From positions 1 to 6,639 of the forward strand of contig JAGYMJ010000218.1 in NCBI GenBank assembly GCA_018400625.1: 6,639 bases of DNA. Direction: 5' to 3'. A program made the position numbers and the translations under genes. This document shows positions 1-6,639 of this stretch, in pieces (positions within the stretch are counted from its first letter, which is position 1; the number at the start of each line of letters is the position of its first letter). The notes under the pieces are model-generated. The model saw only the letters and a list, made by a program, of their open reading frames with translations. It searched no databases and had not been told where the DNA came from. The DNA is from Planctomycetota bacterium. Its GTDB lineage: Bacteria > Planctomycetota > Brocadiia > SM23-32.

Positions 1-3000
1 TTCATACTCAAAATCGTCCACATACTGATTGGGGGGATAAAAAATCAGGAGCTTGTCATCGCGTATTTCATGTTGCGTGGCGCCTCTGTCCTCTAACGAC
101 CCCTCGACGAAACGCATGCCGGCCGGGATGGGTTCTTCAATCACGAGATAGCGATTCTGGCTGCCGCCGTCAATAGTGACGTGGACCTTTACGCGCTGGC
201 CGATTTCGATATTCTTTACCGGCGATGAACTGTCCACGCCGATGGAGCGTCCCCGGTAAATGAGCGGAGTGTGCTGGTACTTCCGATAGTAAACATGGGG
301 GTCATAGCGCCACGATTGGGGGTCCTTCAGTTCTTCAGAGAAACCTCTCAAAGACACGTTGTAGCTGTATTGTCCCCGCCCTTCCAGGTTGAAGCGAATG
401 AGGTTTTCCCCTTGTTCGACCGCGTCGCGTGGAATCGGAAAAGTAATGGTCCGGGCGGTCTGTTCACTGTTCAATTCGCGGACACTTTCCCCGTTGACCT
501 GCACTGTCAACCGATAATCATTCTCGATATACTGAGTTTTACCGAAATATGCAGCGATTGCGGAAACAGCCGAACCGCACGCCTTGCCGAAGCCGTATAT
601 GCCGCGTTTATGTAAAAGATAATTGATACACTGTTCGATCAGCGGCGATTCGGGTCGCAAGCGGATAAATGCAAGAGTGGCCAGGGCGGTGGTTTCGACG
701 TCATCCCGCAGCCACGGCTGGTTGCTATTTACCGGCCAGTATGCCAGTTTTTTGTCATCCTGTTCTATAAGCTCCACTTTCTGCTCCAGGATATCGAGCA
801 ATTCGACCGTCATCGGCGACCGGTCAACGTTCGCGAAAGCCAGTGCGGTATGAACAAGTGCGGGGAGTGAGAGGCTGTTGCGTTGACGATGCAGGCGGTT
901 GAGGGAGGCGAACTCCGCCGCATCGGTCGCAGAGAGGGCGTGCAGAACGACCGCTTTACCGTCCGTGTCCGTGGTGCTCAGCTTACTGAAAACATCCTTC
1001 AGATATTTTTCCGCGTTTTCAATGACTTGTTCATCAATGCTGAGACCGTACTTCCGGGCCTTGACGAGTGCTCGAAAGTTCAAAGCGCTTATCAACGCAC
1101 GATCCGTTTTGTTATGCCCTTTATGCCAGGACCAGTGGTTGTCATCTTCCTGTGAAACAATCAGCGTGTTGACGAGCGCCCGGGCGCGGTCCGCCATCTG
1201 AGGGACGTCAGTTCTGGCCGGCTCGACCTGCTCGGCATACTCCATAGCGGCGACCGCGGCAATGAGGTTGCTTCCGGGCAGGTGCATCTTTCCGGGTGGC
1301 GGCAACATGATGCGCGAACTGTTTTCGCCACCATTCAAAGGTCGGGGACCGTTATCAAGGGCCATTTCCACGATCGAGCGTTTCAGTTCCGGCCCGACTG
1401 AAATGGTCATCCACTGCGACCGGTAGATACGGTCATCGGGGAGGGCGACCGTTGCCGACGTACTGTTGTCGGCAACACCGCCTGCAGAATCCATGTATTC
1501 GAGCCCCCACGGTTTTACCCGCACCACCCGCTCCACAATATCCGTATAATCACCGGCCTCTATGCTGACCCTTAACATCAGTGCTTCCGTAGCGGGAATA
1601 TCGAAGGAACTGAAAAGAGCCTCCTGACTGCTTTCCTCAGAAATATCAACCATTTTTTTACTTTCAGCGACTTTTCTGTTGAAATCGTCGCCGTCATATA
1701 TTTCAAGAGTCAGTTCACCGTCGCCGCTGTAATTGGTAAGGTTATGAACCTTCGGGATAAGCTCTACCGAATCGCCTTCCCGGAAGAACGCGGGTGCTTT
1801 GAGGTTGACGAAAAGCTTTTTCCGGGTAACAACATCAGTTGTATTTTCTCCCACCAGCGTCTCGACTGTGCAGCCACGGGAAGTGAGGCGCCACTGCGCG
1901 GTTTTTTCAGGCATTTCGAACTCGGCGGTTGCTTCCCCTTTCTCGTCAGTAAAGATTGCCCCGAGCCAGCGTCCGGCTTCCGGTAATTCCCGGCGGACTG
2001 CCTCGTCCCCGGTTCTGTCATTCCTTCTTAGTGCGCCGGTCTCGCCTGCCCCTGATTCTGACAGTTCACGTTCCCGGGATGCTCTCCTTTGCTCCAGTGG
2101 CTGAGCAACTTTTGTTTTCCTCTCCCGCGGTCCTGTTTGTGTTCTACTTTCCAGATCCTTGTCAAACATTTCCACCTGGCTTCGGGCCTCGTCTTCTTTT
2201 GCCTCTTGCTGAAGGCGTTTTGCCTCCTCCAGGTAGGCGGTCTCAATCATTTCCATCTCGCCGCTGTAACTGAAATCGCAGGAGCCGGCAATCCGGAAAT
2301 CTGAATGCCGTCGCGCATCTTTCTGAAAATATTCAATGATATCGGGCGTGGTATCCGGATATTGTGAAAAGAGCTCTTCATCGATCAGTGCCAGGCTGAG
2401 TTCTGTTTTTACGGGGTTGTTCAACTGGTCTGTGACCTTTAAAGAGAACGTGGCTTTTTGCCCGGGTTCAAGTGTCTTTGATTCCGGTTCAATGTTAATT
2501 TGCAGCCGTCTTTCCACTTCAAAAGGTTTGTTGGCTGAACGCAGCTTACGACCGTCGATGAGAGAGGCAGCCACCCGGAAGTTCGGGAAGTGCTTATGGT
2601 CTATAACGAGAGGGATCCGGTTGAAGCCTTTTCCCACCTCGATTATTCTGTAGTCGATAACGTTTTCGCCTTCGAATGTTAATAAGGTCAGCTTGTTCCG
2701 GAGGCGAGAATGGAGACGGAGATGAGCTTTGCTGCCGACTTTCAGGGTATCGGATTTGCTGAAAAAACGGAGTTTTGTTTCGTCGTCCTCGTCCGAAATC
2801 CTGACTGTATTTTCAGCCGTTATCGTTTGTTCAAAGCGGTCTTTCCCCTCGACACGCAATATGTAAATACCGCCTTCTTCCAATGTCAACCGAACCTTCC
2901 CGGCGCCGCTGTCCGCGTCTGTCTCCACAGTGTGTTCCGCCACCTTAACTTCAGCCGTATTTTTTTTCTCCGCCTGCATCCACGGTATCCCTTGCAATAC

Positions 3001-6000
3001 AGGGTCCTGTTTGACAGTTTTACGTCGAAAAACATTGACGGTGACTTTGCGTCCGATCGGCTGCTCATCGGGAGTGGTGGTTTTTATGCGGGCATCAAAC
3101 GGTTCACCTGCCAGAACAACATCTCTGCCCGGCTCGATTTCGGCTTTGAAACCCTGTTTCGCCAGCAATATCCGGACGCTGTCTGTTACATCCTCGCCTT
3201 CCAGCCGGGCGTTGAAATTCAAATGCTTTCCAGGCATTGTTCCGCTGGTGTCGTATGTGAACTGAAACTCGCCCTGGTCGTCGGTGTGCTCAACGAAATG
3301 GCGTCCGTCCGGGAACTCATAGCGGACGGGCTTGTTGACGGCCGGCTGTCCCCAGTAGTATTCGGCGCGCACGGTGATGTCCACACCTTCGCCCCGAAAA
3401 TACACGTCGCGCTCCGGATCGAGAGTCAATCGCAGTTTTTTTAGTTTGAACTCCTTAACCTTGAAATCCGCCGCGTACGTTTCGCCCGGTTTATCCTTCC
3501 GTTGCGCTTTGATGGTATAGCTGCCGAGGGGGGCGTTATCCGCCAGGTCAAATTCAGTGTTGAATGTGCCGAAATCCGACATTCCCATCGGTTTCTGCCA
3601 CACTGTTTTGCCGTCCGCGGCAGTGATGCTTACCACATATTCCTGTTCCTCGGGAACGGCATAAGAACCATCTTTAACGGTCCGGATGATACCGCGGAAC
3701 TTGACTTTCTGACCGGGTTTGTAGGCCGACCGGTCGGTGTAGATATAGCCTTTCGGGGCGAGTCCTTTGGCGCTCTCCAGGCCTTCGAGATTGAGATCAT
3801 TGGCCGCAACATGTCCTTCGCCGGAGATGAACACGCGCAGCTTTTCGGCTGCCTGTGAGTCTTCGATTTCTTTACGCCAGACGCCGTCCTCGTTGGTCTG
3901 ACCGGTGGCGAAAACCTCTTCACCGCTGCTCAGCAGAACCCGCACGTCCTGCGCCGGCTTTTGCGTAAGCATATTCTGAACAAAAACCAGCGTTTCGTTC
4001 CGGGAGGAACGGAGTATAAGTTCTAAATCGCTCCGGATAACCAGCGTGGTAGCTTCCAGTTTTTCACTGCTGACATTGAATAAACAGACACCTGGGGCGT
4101 TTTTTTTAAGGGGGATTTCCACTTCTTGCTGCAAGGGACGGTAATCGGCGTAGTCGGAGATAGAGACATCCCAAGTCTTGTCCGGTTCTATGAGGTCGAT
4201 ATCTAACTTGTTGATGTCGCCGGTACCATGTGTCTTCCGGAAATATGATTCGAGATTCAGGAAATACTGTTTACACGTTAAGTGTTCAATGTTCCGGGTA
4301 TCGATCTTGACCGCTGGATTCTCATTCGTCCGGAATTTCCGCGGGGTAGAGACCCGGAGGTATTTGCCTTTCATTTCGGCAATGCGTTTTTGCGCTTCAG
4401 CCGCCCAGCGACCCCAGTCGAGCTTTTCATACGCGGCAAGTGCCTGTTCATGATCTTTCAGTTTTTCTTCATAAATTCTACCTATCCGGAATTGGGCAAG
4501 AGAGGCTTCGTCGCTGTCGGGGTATTTACTCACCAGCCGTTTCCATTTTTCTATGGCTTTTCCGTATTCGCTTTTCATGTCCGCCTGAGAAGCTTCCTTT
4601 TTTTCCGCTCTCTCTTCCGCTTGGACATACGCTATTTGGCCGAAAGCAAACAGGATTGTTTTAGCGCGTTTGTCGAGAGGGTGACGGTCGAGAAAGATTT
4701 GGAAGATGTCACTGGCCTTATCGTATTCTTCCGCCGCGACTTTGTCCACCGCGGTTTGATATTCTGCATTGATAATCCCGCGCTGACACTCGTCCCACTC
4801 GGGACCGTTGGGATATCTGTCAGTGTATTTTTCCCACGCCGATATGGCCCGCTCGTACTCTTTTTGACGGAACCGGATAAGACCGATGTGGTAGAGCGCC
4901 CGTTTTTTCCATTCATCCTCGAGCTGTAAAGGTGTTTTACCGAAAGGCTCGATCTCAGCATTCCGTACTGCTGGCGCGTCCGGAATATCGTAATTTTTCT
5001 TATCCAGGAATCTCTTGTAGGCAGTAAGGGCTTTCTCGGGACGGCCAACATGCCGATAAGCTTCCGCCAATTGATACGCCGCTACCACGGCGTGCCGGTT
5101 GGACTTGTGCTTTGCCAGAAATGCCATGGCTTCATCTGCTGCTTTATCGAATTTTGAGGCCTGAACTTGCGGGAATTCGTAACTCCGAACCAGCAGCCAT
5201 CTGGCCTTCGGGCTTAATGCTTCGGCTTTTTTTTCACTGATTTCTTTTTCTGTAAGGATATTGAGAAGGTCTTCAAGATGGATGCGGGCAAGGTTTTGCT
5301 GTCCGGCTTTAATCTGTGCTTCCGCCAAGCGGTAGCGTGCCTGCAGTCGATGTTTACCGGCGGGTTCGTGTTTTTTCGCTTGTCGATCTGAACGGCGGGA
5401 TGAGGAACCTGTATAGTCGGTCCAATCCGGGTCGAAGTCTTTCAGATACTGACGGTATTCCTTGATCGCCTGGTGTTGATTCCCGGCTTTCTGGAGAACC
5501 CGGGCCCGCTTGAACAGCAACTCATCGCGAACATCGCGCCCGACAGCAAGCTCCAGCGCCTTAGTATAGAAGTGGTATGCTTTCCGGTAGTTTGCATTGT
5601 GGGCATTCAGTTCAGAACTATCCGGCTCCTTTCCAAAAACGTCGCCGAGCTCAATGAGGAGACCGGCGATTTCCTCTTTGCGTTCCGAGGATAACAAACG
5701 GCGCACTTCTCCTGCGTAGATTTTTTCCGCTGCTTCAAACTTTCTTTGCTGTGCTAAAACGATTCCCTTCAGAAAACGCGCTTTATGATACCATTGAGAA
5801 TCGGGATAATTTTTGATCAATTCCTGAAGCGTTTCTTCGGCGTTTTTATAATTTTCCAGCAGATAAAACGCTCTCGCTTTGAGGAATATGGCGTAAGCGG
5901 CCTGTTCGGTATCTTCAGGCGAAATATCCTGCAGAATTTGGACCGCCGGCTGGAACTCCGCTTTACACATGGCGGTTTCAACCTCGGAAAGGTTTTTTTC

Positions 6001-6096
6001 ACTATCCGGCTTGGCAAATATAGAGAAGCCGGTGATGTAAATTAGACATGCGATGAGTATCTTGCTTTTCAAAAAATGTGCAGGCGGCGAAAACAT
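1..6096 (-). CDS. Exported TPR-alpha-2-macroglobulin family protein, thioester motif absent (C-terminus cut by window edge)
   Basis: The frame is open from ATG 6096 to base 1, giving 2032 codons without stop or frameshift. The start is firm: an in-frame TAA lies at 6121-6123, no other ATG, GTG or TTG falls between, and GGAG sits 10 nt upstream. A signal peptide (1-28) is followed by TPR-like repeats (33-577), then a segment with RNIEHLTCKQYFLNLESYFR (601-620) typical of the MG1-like part of large bacterial A2Ms. MG2 is marked by YIYTDRSAYKPGQKVKFRG (784-802), and MG3 by AEYYWGQPAVNKPVRY (911-926). ELSLALIDEELF (1232-1243) belongs to the bait-region domain. The A2M core begins at RWLGAIFTDEKG (1376), a helical TED-like domain spans about 1570-1870, and an MG10-like end includes RYLVIEEPIPAGMRF (1982-1996). 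By family knowledge, bacterial A2Ms are envelope or periplasmic protease inhibitors. CxEQ is missing, so covalent trapping is unlikely. Roughly 50 C-terminal residues are probably outside the window (inference). Family assignment is very secure; function is inferred. Confidence 0.95.
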   Translation of the reverse strand, partial: MFSPPAHFLKSKILIACLIYITGFSIFAKPDSEKNLSEVETAMCKAEFQPAVQILQDISPEDTEQAAYAIFLKARAFYLLENYKNAEETLQELIKNYPDSQWYHKARFLKGIVLAQQRKFEAAEKIYAGEVRRLLSSERKEEIAGLLIELGDVFGKEPDSSELNAHNANYRKAYHFYTKALELAVGRDVRDELLFKRARVLQKAGNQHQAIKEYRQYLKDFDPDWTDYTGSSSRRSDRQAKKHEPAGKHRLQARYRLAEAQIKAGQQNLARIHLEDLLNILTEKEISEKKAEALSPKARWLLVRSYEFPQVQASKFDKAADEAMAFLAKHKSNRHAVVAAYQLAEAYRHVGRPEKALTAYKRFLDKKNYDIPDAPAVRNAEIEPFGKTPLQLEDEWKKRALYHIGLIRFRQKEYERAISAWEKYTDRYPNGPEWDECQRGIINAEYQTAVDKVAAEEYDKASDIFQIFLDRHPLDKRAKTILFAFGQIAYVQAEERAEKKEASQADMKSEYGKAIEKWKRLVSKYPDSDEASLAQFRIGRIYEEKLKDHEQALAAYEKLDWGRWAAEAQKRIAEMKGKYLRVSTPRKFRTNENPAVKIDTRNIEHLTCKQYFLNLESYFRKTHGTGDINKLDIDLIEPDKTWDVSISDYADYRPLQQEVEIPLKKNAPGVCLFNVSSEKLEATTLVIRSDLELILRSSRNETLVFVQNMLTQKPAQDVRVLLSSGEEVFATGQTNEDGVWRKEIEDSQAAEKLRVFISGEGHVAANDLNLEGLESAKGLAPKGYIYTDRSAYKPGQKVKFRGIIRTVKDGSYAVPEEQEYVVSITAADGKTVWQKPMGMSDFGTFNTEFDLADNAPLGSYTIKAQRKDKPGETYAADFKVKEFKLKKLRLTLDPERDVYFRGEGVDITVRAEYYWGQPAVNKPVRYEFPDGRHFVEHTDDQGEFQFTYDTSGTMPGKHLNFNARLEGEDVTDSVRILLAKQGFKAEIEPGRDVVLAGEPFDARIKTTTPDEQPIGRKVTVNVFRRKTVKQDPVLQGIPWMQAEKKNTAEVKVAEHTVETDADSGAGKVRLTLEEGGIYILRVEGKDRFEQTITAENTVRISDEDDETKLRFFSKSDTLKVGSKAHLRLHSRLRNKLTLLTFEGENVIDYRIIEVGKGFNRIPLVIDHKHFPNFRVAASLIDGRKLRSANKPFEVERRLQINIEPESKTLEPGQKATFSLKVTDQLNNPVKTELSLALIDEELFSQYPDTTPDIIEYFQKDARRHSDFRIAGSCDFSYSGEMEMIETAYLEEAKRLQQEAKEDEARSQVEMFDKDLESRTQTGPRERKTKVAQPLEQRRASRERELSESGAGETGALRRNDRTGDEAVRRELPEAGRWLGAIFTDEKGEATAEFEMPEKTAQWRLTSRGCTVETLVGENTTDVVTRKKLFVNLKAPAFFREGDSVELIPKVHNLTNYSGDGELTLEIYDGDDFNRKVAESKKMVDISEESSQEALFSSFDIPATEALMLRVSIEAGDYTDIVERVVRVKPWGLEYMDSAGGVADNSTSATVALPDDRIYRSQWMTISVGPELKRSIVEMALDNGPRPLNGGENSSRIMLPPPGKMHLPGSNLIAAVAAMEYAEQVEPARTDVPQMADRARALVNTLIVSQEDDNHWSWHKGHNKTDRALISALNFRALVKARKYGLSIDEQVIENAEKYLKDVFSKLSTTDTDGKAVVLHALSATDAAEFASLNRLHRQRNSLSLPALVHTALAFANVDRSPMTVELLDILEQKVELIEQDDKKLAYWPVNSNQPWLRDDVETTALATLAFIRLRPESPLIEQCINYLLHKRGIYGFGKACGSAVSAIAAYFGKTQYIENDYRLTVQVNGESVRELNSEQTARTITFPIPRDAVEQGENLIRFNLEGRGQYSYNVSLRGFSEELKDPQSWRYDPHVYYRKYQHTPLIYRGRSIGVDSSSPVKNIEIGQRVKVHVTIDGGSQNRYLVIEEPIPAGMRFVEGSLEDRGATQHEIRDDKLLIFYPPNQYVDDFEYE
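1300..1332 (-). other. Degenerate thioester site in the A2M protein
   Basis: Thioester A2Ms carry a motif of the type GCTEQTMSRFLP at the start of the helical TED. At the corresponding place (residues 1589-1599) this protein reads GGENSSRIMLP, which keeps the trailing 'SR..LP' but lacks the Cys and the Glu-Gln. No cysteine occurs anywhere between residues 1410 and 1822, so no thioester can form in this domain. The surrounding helices remain TED-like. The exact alignment was made by eye. Confidence 0.7.
1990..2280 (-). other. Charged bait-like linker of the A2M protein (residues ~1273-1369)
   Basis: Between the bait-domain strand motif (LALIDE near 1235) and the A2M core (RWLGAIF, 1376) lies about 95 residues rich in Glu, Arg, Lys and Gln, beginning with a helical-looking stretch (YLEEAKRLQQEAKEDEARSQ) and continuing into a probably disordered part with RERK, QRRASRERE and ALRRNDR. 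In A2Ms this position holds the bait, the exposed stretch that target proteases cut to trigger the trap. The many Lys/Arg sites would suit trypsin-like proteases (inference). Confidence 0.7.
4366..6000 (-). other. TPR-like helical repeat region of the A2M protein (residues ~33-577)
   Basis: Repeated helix pairs with TPR spacing are visible: ARAFYLLENYKNAEETLQEL (74-93), then YPDSQWYHKARFLKG with QQRKFEAAEKIY, ALYHIGLIRFRQKEYERAIS (about 399-418), EYGKAIEKWKRLVSKYPDSD, and LAQFRIGRIYEEKLKDHEQA. The recurrent 'YPDS' or 'YPNG' turn and the 'YxxAxxxW/Fxxhh' helices are typical of TPRs in outer-membrane assembly proteins. A basic, Ser/Lys/Arg-rich linker (about 230-250) interrupts the array. TPRs usually bind partner proteins; the partner is unknown. 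E. coli A2Ms lack this region, whereas fused TPR-A2M proteins are known from Planctomycetes-type bacteria (recalled, not checked). Confidence 0.85.
6013..6096 (-). other. Signal peptide of the A2M protein
   Basis: Residues 1-28 have lysines at 10 and 12, a hydrophobic stretch from I13 to F27, and a plausible signal peptidase I site after A28 (SIFA before KPDS). This predicts export across the inner membrane. A lipobox-like L-I-A-C occurs at 14-17, but only three hydrophobic residues lie between K12 and A16, too short for a normal lipoprotein h-region. Ordinary cleavage is therefore preferred, although E. coli YfhM of this family is a lipoprotein. Confidence 0.75.
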
Positions 6097-6106
6097 AAGC
6101 GTTGTG

Positions 6107-6110
6107 CTCC
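6107..6110 (-). promoter_or_regulatory. Shine-Dalgarno GGAG for the A2M gene
   Basis: On the minus strand GGAG ends 10 nt before ATG 6096. It is the only good ribosome-binding match in the leader and supports this start. It directly follows an eight-T run (6111-6118). Confidence 0.7.
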
Positions 6111-6152
6111 AAAAAAAATATTAAGTACGTCCTCAGTGAACTTCGCGTACTT
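6111..6152 (-). terminator. Possible Rho-independent terminator after the CBM9-like gene
   Basis: On the minus strand, AAGTACG (6152-6146) pairs perfectly with CGTACTT (6129-6123) across a 16-nt loop, and is followed by AATA and eight Ts (6118-6111). Position just after the stop codon fits a terminator for the upstream gene. The stem is only 7 bp with 3 G-C pairs and the loop is long, so it would be weak. The T-run abuts the Shine-Dalgarno of the next gene, which could instead mean read-through or attenuation. Confidence 0.4.
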
Positions 6153-6178
6153 CGTGATATTTTGCCGTTCTTTGTGCC
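6132..6178. repeat. Short 9-nt periodic intergenic repeat (CTTCGTGNN-like)
   Basis: On the plus strand three tandem 9-mers, ctcagtgaa, cttcgcgta and cttcgtgat (6132-6158), are followed after 11 nt by a fourth, ctttgtgcc (6170-6178). They share the pattern CTYMGYGNN. The units lie wholly in the noncoding gap, and a 9-nt period without coding suggests a genome-dispersed repeat family rather than chance, though only four diverged units are present. Confidence 0.5.
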
Positions 6179-6183
6179 AAAGT

Positions 6184-6639
6184 TTATTCAACAATGAGCT
6201 TCCCGAATTTTAGTCTATGGTGAAAGCCTTTCTTCCCGGTAGGGGCAAAAGAGGATGTTTCATTCCCTGCTTCACGTATACGTTGACGGCAGATATTGAA
6301 GAACCATGGTTTCTCTTTTGAAGGAGCGCTGCCAATTATCTCATGGAGTGGGTCCTGGGTGCTGGGGGTAAACGGTAATCTTGCTTCAATTGTCCAGAAG
6401 CCTTCTTCCTTGTTTATAGATGTCTTGATGTCAGCTTCCGAGCCCCAGGCAAAAGCTTTGTGTTTTCCCTTATGCCACTCTCCTCGGTTAAGATCGCAGA
6501 TAGATCCCTCCGGATTTACCGCAATCTGATAATAGGAGTTCATTGGAGTTTCAAGCAGGATATCAACGGCATCGCCATGCCACATTGCAGAGTCGTCAAG
6601 CGGTTTTGATTTCGAAATATTTACCGGATCACCTTTTTT
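6184..6639 (-). CDS. C-terminal part of a CBM9-like carbohydrate-binding domain protein (N-terminus outside window)
   Basis: The frame is open from the window edge to TAA at 6184-6186, giving 151 residues; the true start lies upstream of the window. The pattern is that of family 9-like carbohydrate-binding (DOMON-type beta-sandwich) domains: MWHGDAVDILLETP near the cut end, YYQIAVNPEGSICDLNR (strand pair with the usual 'VNP.G...D' signature), FWTIEARLPF (the common 'gW.vE..IPF' strand), WFFNICRQR (matching the usual 'w.fNi.R'), and a C-terminal FHHRLKFGKLIVE like the common 'fh.p..FG.l' ending. Such domains often sit at the C-terminus of secreted glycan-active or glycan-binding proteins, so an N-terminal catalytic or unknown domain may lie outside the window. 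An in-frame ATG at 6583-6585 (MWHGD) would start inside the domain and is not credible as the start. The domain call is fairly sure; substrate and full architecture cannot be told. Confidence 0.82.
   Translation of the reverse strand, partial: KKGDPVNISKSKPLDDSAMWHGDAVDILLETPMNSYYQIAVNPEGSICDLNRGEWHKGKHKAFAWGSEADIKTSINKEEGFWTIEARLPFTPSTQDPLHEIIGSAPSKEKPWFFNICRQRIREAGNETSSFAPTGKKGFHHRLKFGKLIVE

Larger units (their letters stand above)
6097..6183. other. 87-bp intergenic gap
   Basis: This is the only noncoding stretch in the window. It contains the 9-nt units, the hairpin plus T-run and the Shine-Dalgarno. A TAATAT at 6123-6118 (minus strand) resembles a -10 box, but no matching -35 is seen 16-18 nt upstream, so no promoter for the A2M gene is called; transcription may come from the upstream gene or from within it. 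Confidence 0.6.

Noticed and set aside
2710..3444. 244-aa plus-strand ORF, the longest closed ORF in the window
   Set aside because: It lies fully antisense to the MG2-bait part of the A2M, whose minus-strand translation shows clear family motifs. The plus-strand protein shows no recognisable domain, and long antisense ORFs are common opposite a gene with strong codon bias.
4282..4929. 215-aa plus-strand ORF rich in Phe
   Set aside because: It is antisense to the TPR region; the many Phe residues are the complement of Glu and Lys codons in the TPR helices, not a membrane protein.
4632..5051. 139-aa minus-strand ORF in another frame
   Set aside because: It overlaps the TPR coding frame, which has proper repeats there; the alternative frame is low-complexity Ser/Arg/Lys-rich shadow sequence.
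6046..6057. Lipobox-like LIAC at residues 14-17 of the A2M
   Set aside because: Only three hydrophobic residues separate K12 from A16, too short for a lipoprotein signal; the hydrophobic stretch continues well past the Cys to F27, favouring signal peptidase I.
6118..6123. TAATAT as a -10 promoter box for the A2M gene
   Set aside because: It matches only four of six consensus positions and no -35-like hexamer lies at proper spacing; the AT-richness is explained by the T-run of the hairpin.
6184..6585. 133-aa stand-alone protein starting at ATG 6585
   Set aside because: The frame stays open to the window edge and the ATG falls inside the conserved CBM9-like strand (MWHGDAVDI), so the start must be further upstream.

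Overview
The window is almost entirely coding on the minus strand and holds two genes, both cut by the window edges. Reading in minus-strand order, the window opens with the last 151 codons of a protein whose C-terminus looks like a family 9-like carbohydrate-binding (CBM9/DOMON-type) domain (6639 to 6184). After an 87-bp gap comes one very long open frame that starts at ATG 6096 and runs without a stop to base 1. It encodes 2032 residues of an exported bacterial alpha-2-macroglobulin (A2M) with a large N-terminal TPR region. Because its stop codon lies outside the window, a search for closed ORFs misses it; I translated the frame codon by codon and found no stop or frameshift.

The A2M reads in order as follows: signal peptide (about 1-28); TPR-type helical repeats (about 33-577); macroglobulin (MG) domains, including a clear MG2 (about 780-875) and an MG3-like segment (about 890-985); the bait-region domain, with the LALIDE motif near 1235-1240; a charged, Arg/Glu-rich bait-like linker (about 1273-1369); the A2M core beginning near RWLGAIFTDEKG (about 1376); a helical thioester-type domain (about 1570-1870); and a C-terminal MG10/receptor-binding-like domain that is cut at residue 2032. 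The Cys-x-Glu-Gln thioester motif is absent, so this looks like a thioester-less A2M. Family knowledge suggests a periplasmic or envelope-associated protease trap or scaffold.

The 87-bp gap holds three tandem 9-nt units plus a fourth one nearby, a possible hairpin followed by a T-run that could be a terminator, and a GGAG Shine-Dalgarno. The T-run directly abuts the Shine-Dalgarno, so whether the two genes are co-transcribed is unclear.

The host cannot be identified securely. Moderate GC, a giant TPR-A2M fusion, a CBM9-like neighbour and the intergenic 9-mer array suggest an environmental Gram-negative-type bacterium of the Planctomycetota/Lentisphaerota (PVC) kind or a similar lineage; this is inference. 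I see no RNA gene, CRISPR array, insertion sequence or integrase. The many shorter plus-strand ORFs lie antisense to the A2M gene and look like shadows.
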